Positions 11,440 through 21,003 of a stretch of DNA of 64,000 nucleotides are shown here, piece after piece. A program made the translations under genes and the position numbers. Origin of the DNA: Magnaporthiopsis rhizophila (Eukaryota; Ascomycota; Sordariomycetes; Magnaporthales; Magnaporthaceae); the NCBI GenBank assembly GCA_003049465.1, contig PYSS01000044.1:1-64000 (forward strand), read 5' to 3'. Position 1 is the first letter of the stretch. Each line of letters starts with the position of its first letter. The notes under the pieces were generated by a model. That model was not told the origin of the DNA and made no database searches. It was given only the letters and a program-made list of their open reading frames with translations.

Positions 11440-12080
11440 CCTCACTAAGCCAATAACGAGGTTGTGGTATTGGGCCAGATATTGCTCGAACAACTCGCGT
11501 GAAGCCACAGCATAGTTGTATGGCGCGTGCTCCGGGAGTGCGTGGGCGGGCACGAAGACGATGTGATTCAGGAGTTTTTCCTGGACAGTATCAAGAATTA
11601 GGCTGTCTCGGGTTTTGGAGAAGGTCGACGGGAGGCATGAAGATGGCCGCATTGGGCATATTTACAGACTTATAGAGACGCCCTTCGCCCACTAGGCCCA
11701 TCCCTTTTAAGACATTACTGTCGCCCTCACAGCCGTCCATCCTGGTAGAGGCCCGATGTATCCGGACGGAGAAAGCGCTGTTGTGGATCTTGGCGAGCCA
11801 GTGATCAAAAAGAATGGTTCGGGTCGTACAGGTAGAGACCTCCCGAGGCTGCCTATCACATACGTCACAGGTGCTAGTCTGCCTTGTCCAAGGGGCTGGC
11901 GGGTCGGAAGCGCTGCGTGCAACGTTACGCCGCCACCTGCTCTCGTGCGAGGTCAGCGACCTTCGGTCAAGGCGAGGCACGAGCGGGGGTCTCGCGAGGG
12001 CGACTTCGCAGCCGAGGAACTGGATTGCAGCCCAGGCAGCCGCGTAGTCGAAGCTCTACTGCTTACCATTTACGAGACGA
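11440..12080 (-). pseudogene. Frame-broken gene remnant of an unrecognised family
   Basis: On the minus strand, a protein-like frame runs from about 12060 to 11600 (segments FDYAAAWAAIQFLGCEVALA, TTRTILFDHWLAKIHNSAF, NVLKGMGLVGEGRLYKSVN and FMPPVDLLQN), then stops. In the adjacent frame, from about 11620 to 11422, the text continues naturally (SKTRDSLILDTVQEKLL, FVPAHALPEHAPYNYAVASR, ELFEQYLAQYHNLVIGLVRR). The switch falls within about 25 bp around 11610-11635 with no intron-like sequence, so a one-base indel or a sequencing error is the simplest reading. I do not recognise the family. No clear start codon or upstream exon was found. Confidence 0.45.
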
Positions 12081-12593
12081 TGGGCAGCTGCATGCTGATG
12101 GTGGCACTCGGAATGCACCCTCCGAGCCTTGGTCGAATGGAAATCTCTTGCGCCAGACGCGCCGTCCGCTCGTGCCACAGCATCATTCAACGGCGTGGCT
12201 CGTTTTGACGGCCTGCTTGTCGGCCACCAGCAGGGCTCACATATCTACCTATCCCCTAGCTGCAACTGCAACCTTGAGTATCACACGTCGAACACCGCAT
12301 GGCTACGCCCGTCTGCCGTGCTTGTTTTTTATGCATCTTTGGTGCCCAGCCACCTACTGTGTCACCCAGGTGTAAGTAGGCTGCCCGCAGAAAGGCAGTG
12401 GCCCAAATGTGTACAAAAGGGGCGACACCCGAAGAATTTTCCTCGTTTCCTCAAGTCCATATTTGGCAGCGACCCATGGAAGCACACCTCGTCCGAGAAC
12501 ATCAGGCGTCCCCGTGTTTCTTCGGCGGCCTCAGGCGCTACGCCTCCCGTATCCCAGCACGTCTGCCCCTATCCGTCCATAACGGCCGTCGCC

Positions 12594-13948
12594 ATGCCAA
12601 CACCCGCCGAGGCAGCGAATCGCGCGGCGCGCATCGGCAGCCTGACCGCCGCACTCCTCGGGCAGAACACACGCGCGCCCGAAGCTGAAGTCGTGTACGC
12701 GGCGCTGTCATTGCACCTTGCCAGATTCTACGACAGTTGCTTGAAAGGCGCGCTGCAGGACGGGAATGTCTTCCCCTCGCCCCTCGGCCCGGATCCAGCC
12801 TGTGCAGGCTTCGAGCTCATCGAGAGGGTGTCGGACTTTGTGCGTAGCGACAACGACCCTGATTTGAGCGTCGACGATATCGCGCGCGCGGTGCTGGGCG
12901 GGGAACCAACGACCTCCGAGGCTTGGAACAGGGCCCGACAAGCCGTCTTCTGCTGCATCGGGTTCGTTTCCTTCCTCTACATGCCCAATTTCAACTCGCC
13001 GCCCGACATCCTCGAGATCGACACCACCGCAACGCCCAAGGTGCAGAATCCTAGCGTACAGATTTGGCATGCCAAGACGCCAATCGATGAGATGGTGCGG
13101 CGGTTTGGGAAGCTTTTCCCGTCCATCACGCCGGACGGGACCCTTTATTCTTCAAGGCTAAGCTTCTACTCGCTTCATCGAGTCTCGGGCATTAAAATCC
13201 GATGGGTCGAAACGCTCAACTCTCACCTGCTCCTAGACGCGTCCCAGAGGGAGCTCTCGCTGTTCCGGTTCCCGTCTGCATGTCTCTTGTACAGCAGGCG
13301 AACAAACGTGCCGTCTGCATTCCATTGGTTGTATTCCACTCCTGCTGCTTCCTGGCTCCCCTTTTCGAAGCCGCTCGCCGCCAATGCTTCTGCTGACAAA
13401 CCCGTCGCTCCACCCCCAGTATCCTACGGAGCTTTAACAACCTACCCCTCCCGGGGGCCACTGCCAAGGTCCCCACGCATCAATTCCTGAAGGAAGTGCT
13501 GCTGTCCTACCGGCTTCTCTTCGGCCAGGATAAAAAGTCCCGCAAGCTGTTCGGCGCGAAGCGAGGCCCGGGAGAGGCCGCGGCTAGAGACCATCTGCGA
13601 GACCCGTTCCTGGAAAGGCTGTGTCAGTCCAGGCGGCTAGACGTTAGCCAGCTAGACGTGACCTGCCATTTCGAGAGGGAGCGGCGATCATATGACGTGG
13701 CTGAGGATTTCCCCCTCCTCGGCCGGCGGCTGCTTGTGCTCCAAGAATTCAACATGCGTCAAGACTCGACGACGCTCCGCGAGTTCTGGTCGGACCGGCG
13801 CAATCCATTCAGCTTTTATACTTTCTGGGCCGTTATTGTTTTTGGGGCCATCTCCATCCTGCTCTCGCTGTTGCAATCTGGGCTTTCCATTGCTCAGCTG
13901 GTGTACGCTGTGAAGCAGTTCAAACAGGGTGAAATAGACGGGAAATAA
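12594..13948 (+). CDS. Fungal protein of unknown function with a C-terminal membrane anchor
   Basis: Proposed exons are 12594-13288 and 13420-13948, giving 407 aa. The acceptor CACCCCCAG and the CTGAC branch site at about 13392 are clear. The donor (GTAC at 13289) is the in-phase candidate that best keeps the text RFPSAC-L-ILRSFNN, but donors a few bases away are possible. The C-terminal half contains the widespread fungal accessory-gene segment EVLLSYRLLFGQDKKSRKLF. It ends with FWSDRRNPFSFYTFW followed by one hydrophobic helix (about residues 362-395) and a short charged tail. A CorA-like C-terminal anchor of this style is common in fungal proteins of unknown role. No signal peptide is present, so a tail-type anchor with a cytosolic N-terminus is inferred. 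Confidence 0.72.
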
Positions 13949-14399
13949 AAAGCATTGTTCATATGAGCGGGTGCTTGCTGTCTGCACTTGCTGGATTCTT
14001 CCTAGAGTGCCCACGGCCTGGGCCTTTTACATGTTATGATCTCACCCCGATTCACTTTTCGTTGCCCTTGCCACAGATTTCTTTTCGTCTCTATCGCTGC
14101 CTCCTCTCTCATCCCCCATTTGCTCTGACTTCTGAAGCGTCCCCACAATTGCCAGCCATGGAAACAGTCGACAGGTGGGTGTGAGTTCCGGTTTGCGGCA
14201 AAAATAGAAGGAAAGAGGGGAAAAAAGAGCTGATAATTTTCATGACCAACCATATTGCCAACTGCCCGTCGGGTAATAAACCACAGCAGTCGACGCTTAG
14301 CTTCTCGGCGAAATCTCTTTCCCTTTCTGGGACGTCGACAGATCCCCTATGCTGTCGCTCGACCTAATGTCCAACGCCCCCCTTTCCGGTGCTAGATCT

Positions 14400-15203
14400 G
14401 TCGCCAGAGGACAACGAATCTTCCCACGTCCTTGCAGATTGCGGTGAGCCACGTGTAAAACTCTTTGAGGGAAGTCTTTATAGCCCTTGACTCTGCGTCT
14501 CCCAACTCCCCGGGCCGCTTGCCACCGCCGATGGTGATAGAGCCGAGCCAAAGATTGACGAGTTTGCTGTGAACCCTGAAAAACACGTCCACCAAGAGGC
14601 GCCGGTTACACGCCGCGGAGGCACACTAAACCTCGTTCAGGTAGGCGAGCTTGAAACAGACATCATTGATAAAGTCGTTGGTCTCGGAGCCGATTGTGCC
14701 AGATTTCACTGACAGCTATGCCGATTACCATTTAATCAGAACGACACTGTTAGCCAGACCATGGGTAGGAACGTATGTTCTGGAACACTTGCCTTGATCA
14801 TCTTGGCCAGAAGCCCCCACGTCATGGATAGGTCGACCTTGTGGCTCATAGCTCGAGCAAAATTGTCGGAGAATCGGCTGTAGTGCTCGAAGTCCAGCGC
14901 TCGCAAAAGGGCTGTTATCTCGAGGTTGCCAGAGTAGTAGGCTTGAAGCCTTGTCATCTCTGCCGTAAGATCGTCGGCCGACCTGATGCGAAGCGCTTCG
15001 TGGAGCTGAAGCTTCTCGAGCTCCTTTTCACAGTGCTCCATCAGCGACTTCCAGGCTTTGGCCCATTTCTTGACCGGGCTTGAATCAGCTCTGTGTCAGC
15101 TTCTTAACTGTGTTTTAAGTTTATGTCCTCCAAGATCCGTGGTCCGTACTTACTAGTCGGCCGGCGGCGGCTGCGTTGTGGGCGCTCCAGCCTGGTTTTC
15201 CAT
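14400..15203 (-). pseudogene. Degraded multi-exon gene, alpha-helical N-terminal-domain type
   Basis: The minus strand has ATG at 15203 (MENQAGAP start), a good donor GTAAGT at 15153 and an acceptor CACAG at 15091. Joining them creates an in-frame TAA. The next exon (about 15090-14790) reads SSPVKKWAKAWKSLM, then EALRIRSADDLTAEMTRLQ, then ALDFEHYSRFSDNFARAM. It ends at AAG followed by GCAAGT, a GC-type or mutated donor. Later pieces (GSETNDFINDVCFKLAYLNE, then LVNLWLGSITIGGG and KTSLKEFYTWLTAICKD down to about 14400) are separated by a TAG or a frame-inconsistent 56-bp intron. The style is like the helical N-terminal domains of fungal STAND/ankyrin proteins. Either I have mis-spliced it or it is decaying. 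Confidence 0.45.
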
Positions 15204-15304
15204 GACTTTTGGCTGCTTTCAAGTTCGTGTGGTTGTGGTGAGAGGAAAGCTTCTCATTTGGATGCGTGGAAATGGATGTCGCATATATAAACACCAGACC
15301 CAAT

Positions 15305-15667
15305 CGTCGAGTGAATGTAAAAGTGTACTGAGTATATAGATCTAATGAATTGACAAACATGTCTAATAAATGGAAAGGTCTGGTGAATAGAAATTTCGAG
15401 TGAATGGACAGGTCTAATAAGTGGAAAGGTCCGGTGAATGGAAAGGTCCGGTGAATGGAAAGGTCCGGTGAATGGAAAGGTTTGGTGAATGGAAAGGTTT
15501 GGTGAATGGAAAGGTTTGGTGAATGGAAAGGTTAAGCGAATGAGCGGTCGAATGAATGGAAAGGCTGGGTGAATGGAAAAGTTTGCTGAATAGAAAGGTC
15601 GACTGAGTGGACAGGTCTAGGGAGTGTAAAGGTTTGGTGGATGCGCCGAATAATACGGTGAATAAAG
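15305..15667 (+). repeat. 17-bp minisatellite, about 21 units
   Basis: The consensus unit is GTYYGGTGAATGGAAAG. Three identical GTCCGG-type units at 15429-15479 are followed by three identical GTTTGG-type units at 15480-15530, so the array centre is young. Diverged units extend to both sides, with one 16-bp copy near 15531. 17 is not a multiple of 3, so the array is not a coding repeat in one frame. It lies just upstream of the decayed minus-strand gene. Confidence 0.93.
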
Positions 15668-16686
15668 ATATCAGTGAGTCGGAAAGTTGTGCACGCCGCA
15701 GTTTGGCAGCCAGTCCTCGACCGCTTCAATAAACTCCCGGGAAAACACCGGGTGCCGCCGGGGACCGTGCCGACCTTGGGTTGGCGCTCGACGAAGACAT
15801 GACGACAATCTCTCGTAGCCTCCAAGAGATTCATGTAACAACGGCAAAGGCGCCGCCGTGTCCAAGGACTGCCATTCGACGACCACGAGCCCAAAATAGT
15901 TGGCCTGTCTGCCCCCCGCCGCTCTACTATTGAGCCTTTTTTTTCTCCCTTACCTCCTCACTCTCTGCCCCGGTCAGGCCTTACCAGCCTTGGTCGGAAT
16001 GCGTCGCGGACTAAAATGGTCGACTTGAAAGGCGATGCCCGAACCCAATCACAGCCTGCCCAAGGACAGGAGCGACACTTGGGAGACTAGGTCCTTGATG
16101 CACCGAGCAAGTTGACCGATGAGGCGCGTGCAGATTAGCTTCGTGCCTCAGCCTCCCCTGGGCCTAGCCCATGTCGACCTGACCTATCAGTAGGAAGATG
16201 GCGGTAGGGACGCCGGTTCCCACTGGAAATTATCAAAGGCACGTAGCGCCACTGTCGAACCCATCACGTAGGATCTCGCCGCGCAGGTTTTCCGCCCCCA
16301 GAAACGAGCATGGTTACGATAAAGTTTGGGAATGGCCCATGCTGGACGGCCTGGAGATACAGGGAGGTTTGGCAGAAGCACGGCGGCGTGACCAGGACGG
16401 GAGCGAGCCAGCCGGCAGTGGTTTCCATCCCCTCGCTGCGCACGGAAACGTTCTCGACAAAATCCAGCCAGGCCCTGCATTCGAGCATGGAGAGGCATTC
16501 GGCGAGAGGAACTCGTTCTACTGGCAGCTGCAAAACCGGAAGAAAACGAAGCACCAAGCCGAAAATACCACCAGTAAACAGCACAAGCAGAAGCGGGGAG
16601 CGGCAGAGGACGATGCAATGGAGGGTAGTGGATGAAGTGACGACGGATCCCCATGCCCATCAGATCTGGAGGACCTCCCGAAAAAG

Positions 16687-16738
<52 letters not shown>

Positions 16739-16739
16739 N

Positions 16740-16780
<41 letters not shown>

Positions 16781-18050
16781 AAATTAGGTGGCCGCCCTCG
16801 GTAGGCGCGCCGCCATAAACGCCCGTAGGAAGACCAGCCAAAAAGCGCTACATTCGTCCCAAGTGGCGGCGGCAGCGGTCAGAACGTCTCGTCAGTCGCC
16901 TCTGGACAGGACCGGACGACGCACAAATTAACTGTAAATACTTTGGGACCCACGGGACGGGAATGTGATGCCATCTGAATTTCTGCCTTGCCCGTCGTCC
17001 CAGTAGCCGCGAGGCCCAGGAAGCCGCGGCGCGAGGGAGGGGTCCGGTATTTCGGCCGCATCCATGGCGGTGGGCGTTGGCGGGGCGAGTGCCTCGCTGG
17101 GGCGACTGGCGTGGTCGGCCGTGGGGCCGCTGCTCCGGCGATAACGGGCCACTACGACGTCACAGAGCGCGCCCCGCTATCTGGCAGTCGCTATACGGTC
17201 GCCGCTCCCAAATCCCGGTCTTAATGCCGCCCTGCAGAGCCGGGTTATCGGCGGAAGAGGCGACGACCTTTGGTGAGGCGGGCCAGGGCTATCCAGTGGA
17301 GGGGATGGGTATCTATCTACACAAAAAGGGCGAAGTGGCGGCACTGGCGGCAAAGAGGCGGCCACGAGTCTCGGGCCGATAGCCTCGGCGATGCCGCCGT
17401 GGGTGCTGGATCAGGTGGTACGGCTGCTAAAAACAGCGGCATCAAGCCGACCATGGGCCGTTAGGCAGTAGTCAGCGAGGTAGTTTCGCTTGACGTGACT
17501 TGAAGGTGCTGCTGCAGACGAGAAACCAGTCGAGAAACACCCATAAAGGGTTAGGGTTACAAGGCAGGCAGTGGAGCTACCAGATTTTTCATTTCCAGGC
17601 AGCCATCATGACGTCCGTTGGCCCGCACTTGGGCAGCTTGACGCAGCGCCTTCCCTTTACCCCCGTGCCGCTGGCCCCGGAGATCGCCGTCTCAGCCTGA
17701 GCCCGTGCCGCAGCCGGCTACCTGGGGGCTGTGCGTTTTGGGCCCTCAGAGCAACCCTTCGGCGAAATTTTATCTTCCGATACTGAGATTTTGGCCCCCA
17801 GTGTCGGGATGGTGCCCCTTATTGACAGCATTCACCGGGCACCCATCGACGGGCACATGCCGTGGAAGGAAGGTAAGTACCTGGGTAGGTAGTTGCCCAG
17901 GTATCACCCTACAGATGACTAGGTAGGGAGGAGGTTGAAGGAGATGGGTCTAGAAAAATGCGATTACGGCCTGATCTCCCATCCGGCGATGGCGGCATCC
18001 TCCCTTTGCACCCCTTCCCCTCCGGGCAGACTGCCCAGCGACACCCCGCC
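15668..18050. other. Gene-free interval with possible membrane-protein fragment
   Basis: A minus-strand frame at about 16584-16264 has a hydrophobic start (LFTGGIFGLVLRFLPVLQLP) followed by protein-like text (ECLSMLECRAWLDFVENV). It has no ATG, no splice support and a competing plus-strand frame, so it may be a decayed exon. The frame at 15671-15886 minus is similarly unsupported. A GGGTTAGGGTTA dodecamer lies at 17548-17559. Promoter-like sequence for the ankyrin gene includes repeated GGTAGG/CTACC elements at 17871-17930. Confidence 0.4.
16687..16779. repeat. Poly-A tract with an ambiguous base
   Basis: 49 A, then GGGN, then 40 A. The N at 16739 again sits inside a homopolymer. Lysine-rich frames across it are artefacts. 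The length and the join are not reliable. Confidence 0.9.
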
Positions 18051-20889
18051 ATGGAGCCATTGAGCATCGCAGCTGCCGTGGCCGGCTTTGCGGACGCGGC
18101 CACGCTAGTTGGAAAGGGCATTCTGCTTCTACGGACCATCTCGAACGCAGACGCTGACTTCTGCAGCCTCCTCAGCGAGGTGGAATCTTTGTACATCTTC
18201 GCACAGCAGATATCCCGGTTGATTGAGGACCTTTCGCAGCCCTCGGCGCTGGATCCCGGGCCCTGTGTCAAGCACATTGAAGGCGTTCTTGGCCGCCTTC
18301 TGCGGACCGTCCGAGAGCTTGAGGCTCTGGCAAAAGACCTGGTCTCTGGCAGGGAAGGGCATCTCAACAAGAAAGGAGAGACGAACATCTCAAAATTGAA
18401 GTGGCTGAAGCACAAACATGCGGCCACGGCTCTATGTCAGCGCTGCCGCCGCTCACGCGAAGACATGAGCTCTCTCCTGGGCCCTGTTGGGCTTTCACTG
18501 CAAAGGTATGGGTTCGGAGTCTTGTCAAGTCGGCCGAACACCTCCAGGCTGACAGATTCAGTGCTCGCCATGCCCAGTTGATGCTCGGGGTCGAGGAAAT
18601 CCAGCTTGCCCTCAGGGCCGTTGTCGACCAGGCGGCACACAGAGCCATGCAAGAGCCGACGAGGCCAGCCAGCCAGCTTCAAACGGCAGTCGCCCCGTTC
18701 CCCAAGTTCCATCATCCCCTGGTCCTCCAGACGCCAGATGCGACTGGCAGACCCGATGACAGGAAGCACAACAGCCACAGCAATGCACCAGACCTTGGCG
18801 TACTTGCAGTGGACGTATCCACCAGCCAACGTTGTAACCACAGATGCCGATGCCGATGCCACACGACATCGCAGATGCAGACGCCGTCCTGGCTTCGCTC
18901 GGTGGTGGGCGAACACTTGGTGCGCTACAATGCCGTTCCCTTCTTCGACGAGCGGCCGTGTGACTCGGCCAGGTGCCGTGCCTGCACGGAAAAGTTCATC
19001 CGCCTCCGGCTTCACTTCCCCTCGTGGCTTCTTCGCAGTGCCGTCCAGATTGCCATGTCGTGGCATGCATGCGGCGGCCCGGGAGCCGCAATGTATCTCG
19101 GTGTGTCCCGGCCGGTGTCCTTTGGGCTGACTTGGGCGGCAATCCGTTTCAATCACCTTGATGGGATTCGCCAAGTCGTATCGACCGGTGGGATCTTGCC
19201 GACCGATATCGACGACACGACTGGAGAGGCAATACTGGCGGTAAGTAAGCGTCTTGGTCAATGATGGGCAGACAAGTTGAAAGGTTTGCACACTACCTAC
19301 CTACTTGGTACGTGCTAACCACAGCATATACGCCGCCGCCTGGTCCAGCTGGTTTTGAACCAGTGTGCCGACAATCCCGCCGTCGTCAGTATCTTCATCG
19401 AATCCTGGAAACACCACCTGCACAAGGTGGCCGCCAGGAACGGACTGTATGTGCCCGAACAAGCAGGCGAACTTGAGTGATGGCAGCGCTGACGCTATCG
19501 ACTTGGGGACACGGCCGGCTTAAAAACAGATCTGCTTCAGAAATGGCTCAGGCGGTGCTATGGAAATACCCCCATCTTTCTGCCGAGATGACGAGGCCGC
19601 TGGAGCGCATCATCGACCTGACCTATAGCCATTCCGATCTTTCGCCATCCCTGATACGCGACGCCATCCTTGGAATCGGCCCTGTCACTCTGAAGCAGGC
19701 CCTGGATATGGAGCCTGGCGGCGTCAACGCTCTGGATGCCTACGGCCTGTCTCCGCTCCATTGGGCTGCGTACCGGAACAACGTGGCCGCGGCCCGGCTC
19801 TTGCTCCAGCACGAAGCCAAGCCGGAGCTGAGGGAAACGTCGCTCTGGCAGACGGCACTGCACGTGGCTTGTCGCATCGGATCTTTCGACCTAGCGCACC
19901 TGCTACTCCGCCACGGCGCCGATGCGAACTGCTTAGACTCGAGGTACATGAACCCGCTACACTATGCAATCGATTGCCCAAAGCTGGTCCGGCTGCTTCT
20001 CGAGTTTGGCGCGCACCCAGACGGCTCCAGCAGGCTCGAGATGCCGCCGCTGCACTATCTGTTCACCCGCCGATCGGGCGCCAGCGCAGGCGAGGTCGTG
20101 GCGGCCATCGCGGCCGCGGGCGGGGACGTCAGCCTCAAGCTCCATCGCGGCCTGTCACCCTTCGTCTACGCGGCCGGATTCGGCGGCACCAACGGCGCCG
20201 ATGCCCTCCTCCTGTGCGCCGCGCGCCCGAACCTCGCCGGCGTGGCGCTGGAGGATCTGGTGTATTGGGTGTGCTACGGCATGACCGTGGGTGTCCTTGA
20301 GGGGATCAGGGGCGAAGTGGGCCGCATACGCGTCGACCTTGACCGCCCGGGCGGGACGCCGCTTCTCGGCATGCTGAGAGCCTGGTCGCAGTCTCGGTGG
20401 TCAGGTGTGTTTGCCGAGAGGATATCTCCGCACCAACAGCCGCGCCAGCAGCTCCTCCCGCGCTTGACTTACCGGGCCATATGCAGCTTCAGCGCGCTCG
20501 CGATCGAGATTAGGGAGGCCAACTGGGCGGCGGGCCTGTTTCTCAAGTCCAAGAGGAGGCTGCTGGCGAATGGTTCGCACCAGGCGCTCAAACGCTGGCT
20601 CGGGAGGCAGGTTTTGTGCATGCAGTACCAGCCGCCCGGCTTTGCGGATCGGATGTGGGATGACCAGAGGGATACTGTTGGATATCCGTGGGGCATTGAT
20701 GACGCGGCGGCCGACGCGAGCGGCTGCTTGTCGCCCAGCACCGATGAGGATGTTGACCCCTGGGAGAGGGAACCCTGGGCGCACGCGGGTCTCGACAACG
20801 GATCTATTCTTGGGCTTGGCCTGCTGTTTGCAGAGCCTGAAGAAGAGGACGAAGACGAGTTCTTTGACGCATTGGACAAGTGTCTGTGA
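18051..20889 (+). CDS. STAND-type N-terminal domain fused to ankyrin repeats
   Basis: Exons are 18051-18505, 18556-19240, 19325-19476 and 19530-20889, giving 883 aa. Phases agree at all three junctions. Intron 2 is canonical (GTAAGT, CTAAC, ACAG). Introns 1 (50 bp) and 3 (53 bp, GTGATG donor) are inferred from frame continuity. Residues 1-45 (MEPLSIAAAVAGFADAATLV and onward) match the fungal N-terminal domain found on STAND/NLR-like proteins. The middle region (about 285-380) carries a Cys/His-containing block (CDSARCRACTEKF) and ends in helical text. Ankyrin repeats follow from about residue 470 (LSPLHWAAYRNNVAAARLLL, then TALHVACRIGSFDLAHLLLR and NPLHYAIDCPKLVRLLLEFG). The C-terminus is acidic. 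No NACHT or NB-ARC P-loop was seen. A role in non-self recognition or signalling is inference. It converges on the esterase gene, 114 bp away. Confidence 0.82.
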
Positions 20890-21003
20890 GTCTGCCAATC
20901 CCCACGCCAACTTCGGCTAGTCTACTTAGGTACACAAATCCAGGATTCTCCGGCTCCAAGAAAATGGAATGGTTCTCCCACATAGCATCATGCCCCTAAC
21001 AAC

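Noticed and set aside
15532..15894. Minus-strand frame reading through the 17-bp minisatellite
   Set aside because: The unit length is not a multiple of three and the frame has no domain; the apparent peptide repeat is an artefact.
16310..16804. Plus-strand frame ending in a lysine run
   Set aside because: It reads through the poly-A tract and the N; the lysines are not coding.
17548..17559. GGGTTAGGGTTA telomere-like dodecamer
   Set aside because: Only about two TTAGGG units; too short to argue for an interstitial telomere or chromosome fusion.
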